DNA from: an uncultured Woeseia sp.
GTDB lineage: Bacteria > Pseudomonadota > Gammaproteobacteria > Steroidobacterales > Woeseiaceae
Length of the DNA: 12,168 bases
NCBI GenBank assembly: GCA_937925605.1
Contig: CALALV010000018.1
Span: 1 to 12,168, forward strand
Direction: 5' to 3'
Of the stretch, positions 1 through 7,622 are shown one piece after another. A model generated the notes under the pieces. It searched no databases. It saw only the letters and a program-made list of their open reading frames with translations, and was not told the DNA's origin. How positions within the stretch are numbered: position 1 is the stretch's first letter; every line of letters begins with the position of its first letter. Position numbers and translations under genes: made by a program.

Positions 1-959
1 ATGCGGCCCGGGTAGTCGCGGGCGCGCGCCACCAGGCGCGCGTCGTCTGCATTCAGGATCAGCGTGCCGTCGCGTCGCACCGCGCGGCTGACCACCCACT
101 TGATTTCCAGCAGCTCGTCAACGCTCTCCGAACCGAAGTCGCCCAGGTGGTCCTCGGCCACGTTCGTGAGCACGGCCGCGTCCGCCCGCTCCACGCCCAG
201 GCCGCGGCGCAGCAGCCCGCCGCGGGCCGCCTCGAGGATCGCGATCTCGACGCCCGGCTCGCGCAGCACGCGCCGCGCGCCGCCCGGCCCCGACCAGTCA
301 CCCTCCTCGACGATGCGGTCGCCGACGGCGATCCAGTCGGTCGAGCACAGGCCCGGCGCGAGGCCGGCGGACTGCGCGATGTGGCGCGCCAGCCGCACCG
401 TCGTCGTCTTGCCGTTGGTCCCGGTCACGAGGCCGACCGGGATGTCGCGGAACGCGTCCCAGTCCAGCCGGTCCGGGTCGGGCAGCTCGCGCGCGGGCCA
501 GGTCTGCGCGTGCCGGCCCATGCCGAGCGAGACCTCGTCGTCGTCCCAGAGCAGGGTCGCGCCGCGCGCCGCGGCAGCCGCGGCCAGCGCGAGCAGGGCG
601 GGATTGGACTCCTCGTCGCGCTGTTCCCGGATGTCCGCGAGCGCCGCGTCGCGGTCGGGTGGCTCGCCTGCCCCGAGCGCAGCGCTCGCGGCCGCCGCGG
701 CCAGCTCGCTCGCCGCCGTCGCCGCGTACAGTGCGTCGAGCGGCGCCGGGAAAGCCAGGCTCACGCCGCTCGCGAGGACGCGCTCCGCGGTCGCCCCGCG
801 CGACCAGCCGAACTCCGCGCGCAGGGCCGCAATCTCCCGCGACCAGGCGGCAACGAACCCGTCCCGCTGCCCGGCGTCCAGCGCCACGTCGAGCACGCTG
901 CCCGCCGCGTCCTGCAGGACGTTGGGCCCGGTCAGCCGGCGCGCGTCGACGACCCGCAT
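1..959 (-). CDS. Mur ligase family protein, CphA-like but without ATP-grasp half (partial, 3' end outside window)
   Basis: The frame is open from ATG at 959 to the window edge, giving 319 residues with the C-terminus missing. The central Mur ligase ATP-binding domain is clear: P-loop GTNGKTTT at residues 180-187, EAARGG at 243-248, TNVAEDHLG at 265-273 and NADD at 303-306. The same blocks occur in the Mur half of the adjacent CphA, so the two look like paralogues. The N-terminus carries RRLTGPN (residues 7-13), reminiscent of the opening segment of cyanophycin synthetases. It is followed by about 160 Ala-rich residues with no ATP-grasp motifs. The start lies 7 bp after the cphA stop with only a weak ribosome site, so it is probably the last known gene of the cyanophycin operon and translationally coupled. 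Mur ligases join an amino acid to a carboxylate through an acyl phosphate; the substrate here is unknown. The family call is firm, the function is not. Confidence 0.85.
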   Translation of the reverse strand, partial: MRVVDARRLTGPNVLQDAAGSVLDVALDAGQRDGFVAAWSREIAALRAEFGWSRGATAERVLASGVSLAFPAPLDALYAATAASELAAAAASAALGAGEPPDRDAALADIREQRDEESNPALLALAAAAAARGATLLWDDDEVSLGMGRHAQTWPARELPDPDRLDWDAFRDIPVGLVTGTNGKTTTVRLARHIAQSAGLAPGLCSTDWIAVGDRIVEEGDWSGPGGARRVLREPGVEIAILEAARGGLLRRGLGVERADAAVLTNVAEDHLGDFGSESVDELLEIKWVVSRAVRRDGTLILNADDARLVARARDYPGR

Positions 960-966
960 CAGGCGC

Positions 967-3756
967 TCAGTCACCGGCCTCGCGCGCGATGCGCACGCCG
1001 CGCTCGTCGCTGATGATCTCGAGTTCGGCATCGAGCTCGAAACCCTCGCCCTCGGGCAGGTCGAGCTCGGGCGCCGGCGCCTTCCTGCGCGGCGCATCGC
1101 TGTGCGCGCCGGAGTTGAAGTAGATGATCTGTTTCCAGCAGCGCTTGATATTGTCGCCGAGAACCAGCACGAGGTCGCCGGCCTCGGCCAGCTCGAGCGC
1201 CCGCTGCGTGGCCTCCTGTTCGTCGGGCACGACCTCGATCGCGCTGGCCGGCACGTCGCAGGCGAGCAGCTGGTCTTTCAGCATGACCGCGACCTCGTCC
1301 GGGCCGCGGCCGCGCTGGTTGTCGTCGCGCCGGCAGACGTAATGGTCGAAGTGCCCGGCCGCGATCTTCGCGATCTCCCGGATGTCCTCGTCGCGACGAT
1401 CGCCCGGCGCGGCCAGCACGACGATGCGGCGGCCGTCAGGCTCGAAGCGATCGACGACGCTGCACATCGCGCGCACGGCCGCCGGGTTGTGCGCGTAGTC
1501 GAGAATCACGCGGAACGGGTGCTCGTCGTAGATATTCATGCGGCCCGGCGCCTGGAACCACGTCGAGTCGAAGGTGCGCAGCCCGTGCCGGATGTCCTCG
1601 AGCGAGATGTCCATGTTGTAGGCGAGCGCGGCCGCGAACATCGCGTTCTGCACGTTGTGCAGCGCGCGGCCCTCGATCGTCGCCGGCACGAGGTGAGTCC
1701 ACAACAGCGGCGTGTGGCCGTGGTTGTCGTAGATGGTGATCATGTGGCCGTTCATGCCCTCCTCGAGCACAAAGGCCTGGCCGCCGGCGCGGATGTGCTG
1801 CTTCACGAGCGGGTGCGCCGGGTTCATCGTCACGTAGCAGAGCCGCTCCGCCTCCGTGTAATCCGCCATCTGCAGGCACAGCCGGTCGTCGGCGTTCAGC
1901 ACGGCGGCGTCCTTCGCCACCTCGACGGGCACGCGCTTGATCTCGGCGAGCTGTTCGAGAGTGTCGATCCCCTTGAGCCCGAGGTGGTCGGCCGCGACGT
2001 TCAGGCAGCAGGCGACGTTGCACTCGCGGTAGCCGAGCCCGCTGCGCAGCATGCCGCCGCGCGCGGTCTCCATGACCGCGGCGTCGACGGACGGGTCGCG
2101 CAGGATCATCTGCGCCGAGGTCGGCCCGGTCATGTCGCCCGGGACCGAGAGCTGCCCGTCGATGTAGACGCCGTCGGTCGAGGTCAGGCCGACCGTGTAG
2201 CCGCTCATCTTGAGAATGTGCGCGAGCATGCGCGAGGTCGTGGTCTTGCCGTTCGTGCCGGTCACCGCGGCGATCGGTATGCGGCTCGGCTGGTCTTTCG
2301 GGAACAGCATGTCGATGACCGGTCCCGCCACGTCGCGCGACTTGCCCTCGCTCGGCGCGACGTGCATGCGGAAGCCGGGGCCCGCGTTGACCTCGCAGAT
2401 GCCGCCGCCAATCTCGCGGTAGGACTTCGTGATGTCGCGGGACAGGAAATCGACGCCGCCGATGTCGAGGCCGATCGCCTTGATCGTGCGCTCGGCCATC
2501 TCGCGGTTGTCCGGGTGAATCGTGTCGGTGACGTCGATGGCCGTGCCGCCGGTCGACAGGTTCGCGGTCGAGCGCAGGTACACGGCCTCGCCCGCCGGCG
2601 GCACCGTGTCGCGGTCGTAGCCGAGCTGCGCCAGCAGCCGCTCGGCCTGGTGATCGAATTCCAGCCGCGTCAGCACCTTCTCGTGGCCGACGCCGCGGCG
2701 CGGGTCCTGGTTGACGATGTCGACGAGCTCCGCGATCGTGTGCCGGCCGTTCCCGACGACGTGCCCGGGCACGCGCTTCGCCGCCGCGACCAGCTTGCCG
2801 TTGACGACCAGCAGGCGGTGATCGAAGCCCTCGATGTAACTCTCGACGATCACGTTACGGCCGTGCTCGCGGGCCTTGTCGAACGCGACCTCGACCTCGT
2901 CGTCGTTCTTCAGGTTGATCGACACGCCGCGGCCGTGGTTGCCGGCAAGCGGCTTCAGCACGACCGGGTAGCCGATTCGCGCGGCCGCGCGCTTCGCGTC
3001 GGAGGAACTGCGCACGAGGTACTGGCGCGGCACCGGCAGGCCGAGGTCGCGCAGGATGGCGTTCGTCTCCTCCTTGTCGGAAGCGAGTTCGACCGCGATG
3101 TTGCTGGTGCGACCGGTCGTCGTCGCCTGTATGCGCTGCTGGTAGCGGCCGTGGCCGAACTGCACCAGGCTCTGCCGGTTCAGCCGGATCCACGGTATGC
3201 CGCGTTCCTCCGCGGCACGCACCAGCGACGCCGTGCTCGGCCCGAAGGCGCGGCGCTGCGCGTAGCGAATGAAGCGGTCGCGCTCCTCGGCGAAGTCCCA
3301 GTCCTCACCCGGCGCGCGCTCGGGCCTGAGCGCCTCCGGCAGCAGGCTGTGAATGAGCGTCAGCGCGAGCCGGCTCGCCTCGCGGCCCACCTCGGCGTCG
3401 AGGTACTGGAACACCATGTTGTAGTGGCCGGGCTGGCCGTCGATGGAGCGCGTGCGGCCGAAGGTCACCGTCGAGCCCGCGACGTTCTGCAGCTCGATCG
3501 CAACGTGTTCCATGACGTGTCCCAGCCAGGTGCCCTCGTCCTCGCGCATCCGGCGGACGAAGCCGCCCGGCTCGCGGTAGGAGCAGCCGTGCTCGTGCAG
3601 CCCCGGCAGGCACCCGAGCAGCGCCTCGACGAAGGCCGGCCCGAGCCGGCCGGTAGGCCACTCCTCCAGCGCGCCGAGGTCGAGCACGTGGCGGATGACA
3701 GGGAAGTGCGCGTAGACGTTCGGGCCTACGTAGACGTTCGTGGACACGATCTTCAT
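967..3756 (-). CDS. cphA: Cyanophycin synthetase
   Basis: This is a 929-aa protein, in the usual 870-930 range for CphA. CphA makes the storage polymer multi-L-arginyl-poly-L-aspartate without a ribosome: the ATP-grasp half adds Asp to the backbone, and the Mur half attaches Arg (sometimes Lys) to the Asp side chain. Visible are an N-terminal domain (about 1-160), an ATP-grasp region (about 200-470) with GYPVVLKPLAGNHGRG near 262-277 and EVNAGPGFRMH near 455-465, and a Mur ligase region with VTGTNGKTTT at 498-507, ETARGGMLRSGLG at 563-575, NVAADHLG at 586-593 and LDYAHNPAAV at 752-761. The ATG at 3756 has GGAG seven bases upstream, and the conserved N-terminus begins there. The last 45 residues are acidic and probably flexible. 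The gene lies 95 bp after cphB and 7 bp before a second Mur-type gene. All diagnostic motifs are intact, so an active enzyme is expected. Confidence 0.96.
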   Translation of the reverse strand: MKIVSTNVYVGPNVYAHFPVIRHVLDLGALEEWPTGRLGPAFVEALLGCLPGLHEHGCSYREPGGFVRRMREDEGTWLGHVMEHVAIELQNVAGSTVTFGRTRSIDGQPGHYNMVFQYLDAEVGREASRLALTLIHSLLPEALRPERAPGEDWDFAEERDRFIRYAQRRAFGPSTASLVRAAEERGIPWIRLNRQSLVQFGHGRYQQRIQATTTGRTSNIAVELASDKEETNAILRDLGLPVPRQYLVRSSSDAKRAAARIGYPVVLKPLAGNHGRGVSINLKNDDEVEVAFDKAREHGRNVIVESYIEGFDHRLLVVNGKLVAAAKRVPGHVVGNGRHTIAELVDIVNQDPRRGVGHEKVLTRLEFDHQAERLLAQLGYDRDTVPPAGEAVYLRSTANLSTGGTAIDVTDTIHPDNREMAERTIKAIGLDIGGVDFLSRDITKSYREIGGGICEVNAGPGFRMHVAPSEGKSRDVAGPVIDMLFPKDQPSRIPIAAVTGTNGKTTTSRMLAHILKMSGYTVGLTSTDGVYIDGQLSVPGDMTGPTSAQMILRDPSVDAAVMETARGGMLRSGLGYRECNVACCLNVAADHLGLKGIDTLEQLAEIKRVPVEVAKDAAVLNADDRLCLQMADYTEAERLCYVTMNPAHPLVKQHIRAGGQAFVLEEGMNGHMITIYDNHGHTPLLWTHLVPATIEGRALHNVQNAMFAAALAYNMDISLEDIRHGLRTFDSTWFQAPGRMNIYDEHPFRVILDYAHNPAAVRAMCSVVDRFEPDGRRIVVLAAPGDRRDEDIREIAKIAAGHFDHYVCRRDDNQRGRGPDEVAVMLKDQLLACDVPASAIEVVPDEQEATQRALELAEAGDLVLVLGDNIKRCWKQIIYFNSGAHSDAPRRKAPAPELDLPEGEGFELDAELEIISDERGVRIAREAGD

Positions 3757-3823
3757 GCAGGTGCTCCGTCTGTTGTTGTCGTCAGAGCGTCGGAGTCGGC
3801 GCGCCCGGCCGCGCGCAGGCACC

Positions 3824-3855
3824 AGTGTACACGCCCGCACGAGGCGGTTTGTCAG
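3824..3855 (-). promoter_or_regulatory. Possible internal promoter upstream of cphA
   Basis: The 95-bp gap between cphB and cphA is the only sizeable gap inside the operon. Read on the minus strand, CTGACA (3855-3850, overlapping the cphB stop) resembles a -35 box. TGTACA (3831-3826, spacing 18) or TACACT (3829-3824, spacing 20) could serve as the -10. The same CTGACA hexamer appears in the candidate promoter before iadA. The spacing and -10 matches are mediocre, so this is only a suggestion that cphA may be transcribed separately from the degradation genes. Confidence 0.25.
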
Positions 3856-4676
3856 TCGCCGGCGCTCGCCTTGCGGGTCGCGAGATCGAAGCGGCCGCCG
3901 CCGATCAGGATGTGCAGGCGGATGTCGATCAGGCTGACCGGGTCGCCGCGGCGCGCGACGTCCATCGACGAGTAGGAGAGATCGCAGGGGTCGATGATCG
4001 TGATACCGCCCGAGCCGACGACTTCGAGCGTGTCGTCGGGCCCGATGAATGCAGCCGTGTCCTCGTCGAGGCCGATGCCGACCGCGAACGGGTTGTAGGC
4101 CAGCGCCGTCAGCAGCCGGCCCAGCCGGTCGCGCTGGCGGAAGTGCTGGTCGATCATGAACTTGTTCGTCAGGCCCAGCCCGGGCGCGAGCGTCGCCTTG
4201 TCCGGGCTCGGCGTGCTGCCGGTGCTGCCGCCGGCGATCATGTGTTCCGGCATGAACGCGGCGCCCGCCGAGGTGCCGGCGACGTGCAACCCGGCAACGT
4301 TGCGGCGGCGAATCGTCTGCGCGACCGGCGTGCCGCCAAGCGTCGTCGACAGCCTGAGCTGGTTGCCACCGGTCATGAACACGCCGTCGGCCTTCTGCAG
4401 GTAGTCGAGCCAGGACTCGTCGTAGCAGTCCTTGCGCGTCTCGATGGCGAGCACGCGCGCGTGGCGGATGCCGAGCTTGCGGAAGAGTTTCTCGTAGTTG
4501 CGCCCGGTGTCCTCGAGTTCGGAGGCCGTCGGGATGATCGCGATGCGCGCCGGCTTGCCGCCGCAGATGTCGACGAAGCGGTCGAGGACCTCCGGGTTGT
4601 TCAGTTTTTCCTCGGCGCCGCCGATCGGGACGATGTAGCCGCGGCGCGCGGGCGATTCGGCACTGGACGGGCTCAC
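3852..4676 (-). CDS. cphB: Cyanophycinase (peptidase family S51)
   Basis: This 274-aa protein matches the family length. CphB is a serine exopeptidase that cuts cyanophycin into beta-Asp-Arg dipeptides. The nucleophile elbow GTSAGA lies at residues 134-139 with Ser136 as the expected catalytic Ser. Upstream is FMTGGNQ (100-106), and downstream is DQHF (176-179), which carries the conserved His region of S51 cyanophycinases. Other family hallmarks are IPTAS (48-52) and GIGLDEDTA (200-208). No signal peptide is seen, so it is cytoplasmic, where cyanophycin granules form. The start is GTG at 4676, whose GTGA overlaps the iadA stop by 4 bp, a typical coupled junction. The next gene is cphA. Together with iadA it forms the polymer-mobilising half of the operon. 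Confidence 0.95.
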   Translation of the reverse strand: MSPSSAESPARRGYIVPIGGAEEKLNNPEVLDRFVDICGGKPARIAIIPTASELEDTGRNYEKLFRKLGIRHARVLAIETRKDCYDESWLDYLQKADGVFMTGGNQLRLSTTLGGTPVAQTIRRRNVAGLHVAGTSAGAAFMPEHMIAGGSTGSTPSPDKATLAPGLGLTNKFMIDQHFRQRDRLGRLLTALAYNPFAVGIGLDEDTAAFIGPDDTLEVVGSGGITIIDPCDLSYSSMDVARRGDPVSLIDIRLHILIGGGRFDLATRKASAGD

Positions 4677-5839
4677 GGTGCGTCCTCGAAGCGGCCGAGG
4701 ACGCGCTGCTCGTGATCGTAGCGATGCCAGATGCCGGCAACCATCACGCAGGCTACGCGGTCGTCGTCGTCGAGCACGAGCAGGTCGGCCGCCGCGCCTT
4801 CCGCGATATGCCCGCGGTCGCCGAGCTTCAGCAGCGCGGCGACGTTGCTCGTGAACGGCGGCAGCGCCTGCTCGAGCGGCACGCCCGCGGCCAGCAGGGC
4901 CTTAAGCGTCGCGCCGAGCGCGGCCGGGTCGCCGATGCCCATGCGCAGCATCCGGCCCTCGTCGTCGAACACGGGCAGGCAGCCGCCGCCGTCCGAGCTG
5001 ACAGTCACGCGCCCGGCCGGCGCGTCGCTGTCGAAGTAACGCAGCAGCGCGGTCTCGGCCGGCCAGCCGTCCTCGTCCTCGGCCACCGGGAACGCCGTGA
5101 CGTCGATCGTCACGCCCCGGCCCGCCAGCTCGAGCGCCTCGTCGAACAGCGCCCGGCGCCGGTTCACGTGCGTCGGGTTGAAGACGCGCGCCGGCAGCTC
5201 GCTGGTCGCGAGCGCCTCGCGCACGAGTTCGAGCCCGCGCGGCCCGTCGCCGAGGTGCAGGTGCAGGATGCCGGCCTTGCCCGTGATCAGCCCGGCGACG
5301 TGGGCGTCGCTCGCGATGCGCAGCAGCTCCGCGAGCGTCGGCTGGCTGGAGCGATGGTCGCTGATCGCGAGCTCGCCGACGCCGATGACCGGGTCCAGGT
5401 GCACGATGTCGTCGCGCACGCTGCCGGTCAGCGTGACCGGCGGCACGTGGTAACCGCCGGTGTGGCACCAGGCGCCGAGGCCCTCCTCGCGCAGCGCGCG
5501 GGTCTGGGCGAGCAGCGCGCGCGTGTCGCGCGTCGTGTCATCCGTACCGAGCAGGCCGACGACGCTCGTGACGCCGGCCGCCGTGTAGCGGCTCAGGCCG
5601 GGCGGTGGCACGCGGCTCGCGAAACCCGATTCGCCGCCACCGCCGGTCACGTGCGCGTGGCCGTCGATGAAACCCGGCACCAGCCGGCGGCCGCCCAGGT
5701 CGGTTTCGGTCGTGGCCGCGGCGCGCAGCGCGTCGCGGGACTTGCCGATGGCCAGCACGCGGCCGCCGCCCAGCAACAGGTGGCAGACGCCTTTGTCGTC
5801 CGGAGCAAAGACGTGCGCGTTCGACAGCAGTTCGAGCAA
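4673..5839 (-). CDS. iadA: Isoaspartyl dipeptidase (beta-aspartyl peptidase, amidohydrolase superfamily)
   Basis: This 388-aa protein is close in length to E. coli IadA (about 390). It hydrolyses beta-aspartyl dipeptides; beside cphB its likely substrate is beta-Asp-Arg released from cyanophycin. Family motifs in order: PGFIDGHAH (55-63, metal-binding HxH at 61-63) followed by GGGGE, AGVTSVVGLLGTD (88-100), GYHVPP (129-134), ISDHRS (159-164), THVNR (223-227) and SSDGGG (281-286, Asp283 as catalytic Asp). In E. coli IadA, as I recall it, the segment before ISDH carries the carboxylated Lys that bridges the metals. Here that position is Glu156 (GVGELAISDH). The start is TTG at 5839. The frame is closed by TAA 45 bp further upstream, with no ATG or GTG between, and GGGGA sits 6 bp before the TTG. 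It is the first gene of the operon and overlaps cphB by 4 bp. Confidence 0.92.
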   Translation of the reverse strand: MLELLSNAHVFAPDDKGVCHLLLGGGRVLAIGKSRDALRAAATTETDLGGRRLVPGFIDGHAHVTGGGGESGFASRVPPPGLSRYTAAGVTSVVGLLGTDDTTRDTRALLAQTRALREEGLGAWCHTGGYHVPPVTLTGSVRDDIVHLDPVIGVGELAISDHRSSQPTLAELLRIASDAHVAGLITGKAGILHLHLGDGPRGLELVREALATSELPARVFNPTHVNRRRALFDEALELAGRGVTIDVTAFPVAEDEDGWPAETALLRYFDSDAPAGRVTVSSDGGGCLPVFDDEGRMLRMGIGDPAALGATLKALLAAGVPLEQALPPFTSNVAALLKLGDRGHIAEGAAADLLVLDDDDRVACVMVAGIWHRYDHEQRVLGRFEDAP

Positions 5840-5881
5840 GGAGTATCCCCGGGGTGCGAGACAGGAGGACGCGGGGCGCGT

Positions 5882-5911
5882 AGTTTACACTAGCCCGGTT
5901 TTCGCTGTCAG
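5882..5911 (-). promoter_or_regulatory. Candidate sigma70 promoter of the iadA-cphB-cphA operon
   Basis: In the 82-bp divergent gap between iadA and queF, the minus strand reads CTGACA (5911-5906, 5 of 6 to the -35 consensus), 18 bases, then TAAACT (5887-5882, 4 of 6 to the -10). Transcription would start near 5875, about 35 bases before the TTG start of iadA. This is the most AT-rich patch in the local sequence. The overlapping plus-strand TACACT (5886-5891) could be a -10 for queF, but no -35 is visible for it. Confidence 0.5.
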
Positions 5912-5921
5912 GCCGCGAGCC

Positions 5922-6731
5922 ATGGACGAGCTGCCCCTCGGGCGCGAGACCGGATACGCCGATACCTACGATCCCGCGCTGCTGTACCCGATCGCGCGCG
6001 CCGACGGCCGCGCGACGCTGGGCCTCGGCGAGCCGCTGCCGTTTCGCGGGCGCGACCGCTGGACCGCCTGGGAGCTGAGCTGGCTGGATACGGCCGGCTG
6101 CCCGGTCGCCGCGGTGCTGTACTGCGACGTGCCGGCCGACTCGCCGCGGCTCGTCGAGTCGAAGTCGCTGAAGCTCTACCTGAACGGCTTCGCGATGACC
6201 CGCTTCGACTCGGCCGACGCCGTGCGCGATTCCATCGCCGCGGACCTGCGGCAGGCGACCGGCAGCCCGGTCGCCGTCCGGCTCGTGACCTCGTCCGCCG
6301 CCGCCGAATGCCGCATCGCGGCGTTGCCGGGCGACGGCATCGACCACCTCGACGTCCACTGCGAGCGCTACGACTGCGATGCGGAGCTGCTGCGCGCCGA
6401 CGGGCCCGCGGTGGAGGAGACGCTGCACTCGCACCTGCTGCGCAGCCTGTGCCCGGTGACCGGGCAGCCGGACACCGGCAGCCTGCTGCTGCGCTACCGC
6501 GGCCCGCGCATCGACCGCGCGAGCCTGCTCCGGTACATCGTGAGTTTCCGCCGGCACAGCGATTTCCACGAGCTGTGCGTCGAGCGCATCTTCCGCGACC
6601 TGGTCGCCCGCTGCCGCTGCGAGTCGCTCGTCGTCTACGCGTTGTACAACCGCCGCGGCGGCATCGACATCAACCCGTACCGCTCGAGCGGCGACGAGGA
6701 ACCGCCGCGCCTGCGCAGCTGGCGGCAATAA
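5922..6731 (+). CDS. queF: NADPH-dependent 7-cyano-7-deazaguanine (preQ0) reductase, long form
   Basis: QueF reduces the nitrile of preQ0 to the amine preQ1, using NADPH, in the cytoplasmic queuosine tRNA modification pathway. The protein is 269 aa, matching the two-domain long form (E. coli about 280) rather than the short Bacillus type. Diagnostic motifs: ESKSLKLYLNGF at 79-90 (the QueF signature), LCPVTGQPD at 176-184 with the thioimide-forming Cys177 and the proton-donor Asp184, FHELCVE at 215-221 (substrate-binding His/Glu) and RRGGIDINPYRS at 244-255. ATG at 5922 is chosen because family homology begins within the first residues; the ribosome site is weak. No preQ1 riboswitch-like structure was recognised in the short leader. 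It is divergent from iadA and converges on ribA, so it is probably monocistronic. The TAA stop lies in the loop of a GC-rich hairpin. Confidence 0.96.
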   Translation: MDELPLGRETGYADTYDPALLYPIARADGRATLGLGEPLPFRGRDRWTAWELSWLDTAGCPVAAVLYCDVPADSPRLVESKSLKLYLNGFAMTRFDSADAVRDSIAADLRQATGSPVAVRLVTSSAAAECRIAALPGDGIDHLDVHCERYDCDAELLRADGPAVEETLHSHLLRSLCPVTGQPDTGSLLLRYRGPRIDRASLLRYIVSFRRHSDFHELCVERIFRDLVARCRCESLVVYALYNRRGGIDINPYRSSGDEEPPRLRSWRQ

Positions 6732-6744
6732 CGGCCGCCGGGCT
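6717..6744. terminator. Possible bidirectional GC hairpin between queF and ribA
   Basis: GGCGGC (6721-6726) and GCCGCC (6734-6739) form a 6-bp stem around a 7-base loop holding the queF stop codon. The stem may extend outward through two more pairs and a bulge. It spans the 12-bp gap between the convergent queF and ribA stops, where a shared terminator would be expected. There is no U-run on either strand, so an intrinsic terminator is uncertain. Confidence 0.35.
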
Positions 6745-7562
6745 CAGTCGCCGAGGTCTTCCGGCGACAGCGCGTGACCCCAGTCCCGCTTGGCCTCGAG
6801 GTAGCCGCGGTTCGCGGCACTGATGCCGGTGACGTGCTTGACCCGGGTGATGCCCGTCAGGCCGTGCGCGTTCAGGTCGTCGATCTTCTTCGGGTTATTG
6901 GTCAGCAGCCGGAAGCGGCGCTCGCCGAGAAAGTACTTGAGCAGCGTCGCCGCGTCGGAGAAGTCGCGGGAATCGTCCGGCAGGCCGAGCGAGCGGTTCG
7001 CCTGGTAGGTGTTCTCGCCGGAATCCTGCAGCAGGTAGGTCGCGGCCTTGGCCCACAGGCCGATGCCGCGGCCCTCGTGCCCCGACATGTAGACGATCAG
7101 CCCGCCCGCCGGATCTGTCGAGATACGCTCGACCGCCGCCGAGAACTGCGGCCCGCACTCGCAGCGCATCGAGCCGAACACGTCCCCGGTAAGGCAGCTC
7201 GAGTGCACGCGCACGAGCGGGTTCTCGGCCGCCGCCAGGTCGCCGAAGACCAGCACGCTGTTGACCGCCATCGACGAGGCCATGATCGCGAAGGACTGCT
7301 GGCCCTGGCGCTCGCGCAGCTCGTCGGCGAGTTCCTGCACCTGCGACAGCTCCGTGTGGCGCACGCTCGCGTACCAGTCGGCGCGGTATTCGCGGCCGTG
7401 CAGGTCGAGCGGCAGCGGGATCGGGCCCAGGATGCTCAGCGTGCGCGTGCCGGGCGCGACGTCACCGCCCTTCGGGACCGCCTGCCCGTCGGCGTCGATG
7501 CGCTTCAGCTTGCCGTCCGCCAGCAGCCGCTGGCGGACCTTCGGATCGATGTAGGTGAACAT
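6744..7562 (-). CDS. ribA: GTP cyclohydrolase II, N-terminally extended
   Basis: This 272-aa stand-alone enzyme would convert GTP to 2,5-diamino-6-ribosylamino-4-pyrimidinone 5'-phosphate, formate and pyrophosphate, the first step of riboflavin synthesis. Zinc-binding motif: RVHSSCLTGDVFGSMRCECG at 118-137 (Cys123, Cys134, Cys136). Active site: VYMSGHEGRGIGL at 157-169, with Tyr158. The substrate region TNNPKK is at 221-226 and the conserved tail NRGYLEAKRDWGH at 251-263. It is about 75 residues longer than E. coli RibA; the extra part is N-terminal (about 1-90). No 3,4-DHBP synthase (RibB) domain is present. ATG at 7562 is preferred. The frame stays open to ATGs at 7640, but that start would place the TetR-type repeats inside the coding region. 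A paralogue with a changed role cannot be excluded. It converges with queF and is divergent from tetR. Confidence 0.88.
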   Translation of the reverse strand: MFTYIDPKVRQRLLADGKLKRIDADGQAVPKGGDVAPGTRTLSILGPIPLPLDLHGREYRADWYASVRHTELSQVQELADELRERQGQQSFAIMASSMAVNSVLVFGDLAAAENPLVRVHSSCLTGDVFGSMRCECGPQFSAAVERISTDPAGGLIVYMSGHEGRGIGLWAKAATYLLQDSGENTYQANRSLGLPDDSRDFSDAATLLKYFLGERRFRLLTNNPKKIDDLNAHGLTGITRVKHVTGISAANRGYLEAKRDWGHALSPEDLGD

Positions 7563-7622
7563 GGCGGTGAAGCCTACCACCTGCCGCGAGGGCGCGCCGT
7601 TACGCGCTTCCGTGCCACTTGC

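Noticed and set aside
3711..3740. Two copies of CGTAGACGTTCG 18 bp apart as a regulatory or CRISPR-like repeat
   Set aside because: They lie within the cphA coding start and simply encode the repeated Asn-Val-Tyr segments of its N-terminus.
64..3975. A 1303-codon open frame on the plus strand opposite cphA and the Mur-like gene
   Set aside because: It has no recognisable domain and an Arg/Ala/His/Asp/Val-rich make-up typical of the antisense shadow of a GC-rich gene. The opposite strand encodes a fully conserved CphA.
4712..5893. Long plus-strand open frame opposite iadA
   Set aside because: It is a shadow ORF: low-complexity Arg/Ala/Val-rich translation without motifs, while the minus strand encodes a clear isoaspartyl dipeptidase.
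5840..5921. A preQ1 riboswitch before queF
   Set aside because: The leader is short and GC-rich, and I could not find the A-rich tail and hairpin arrangement expected of preQ1 aptamers.
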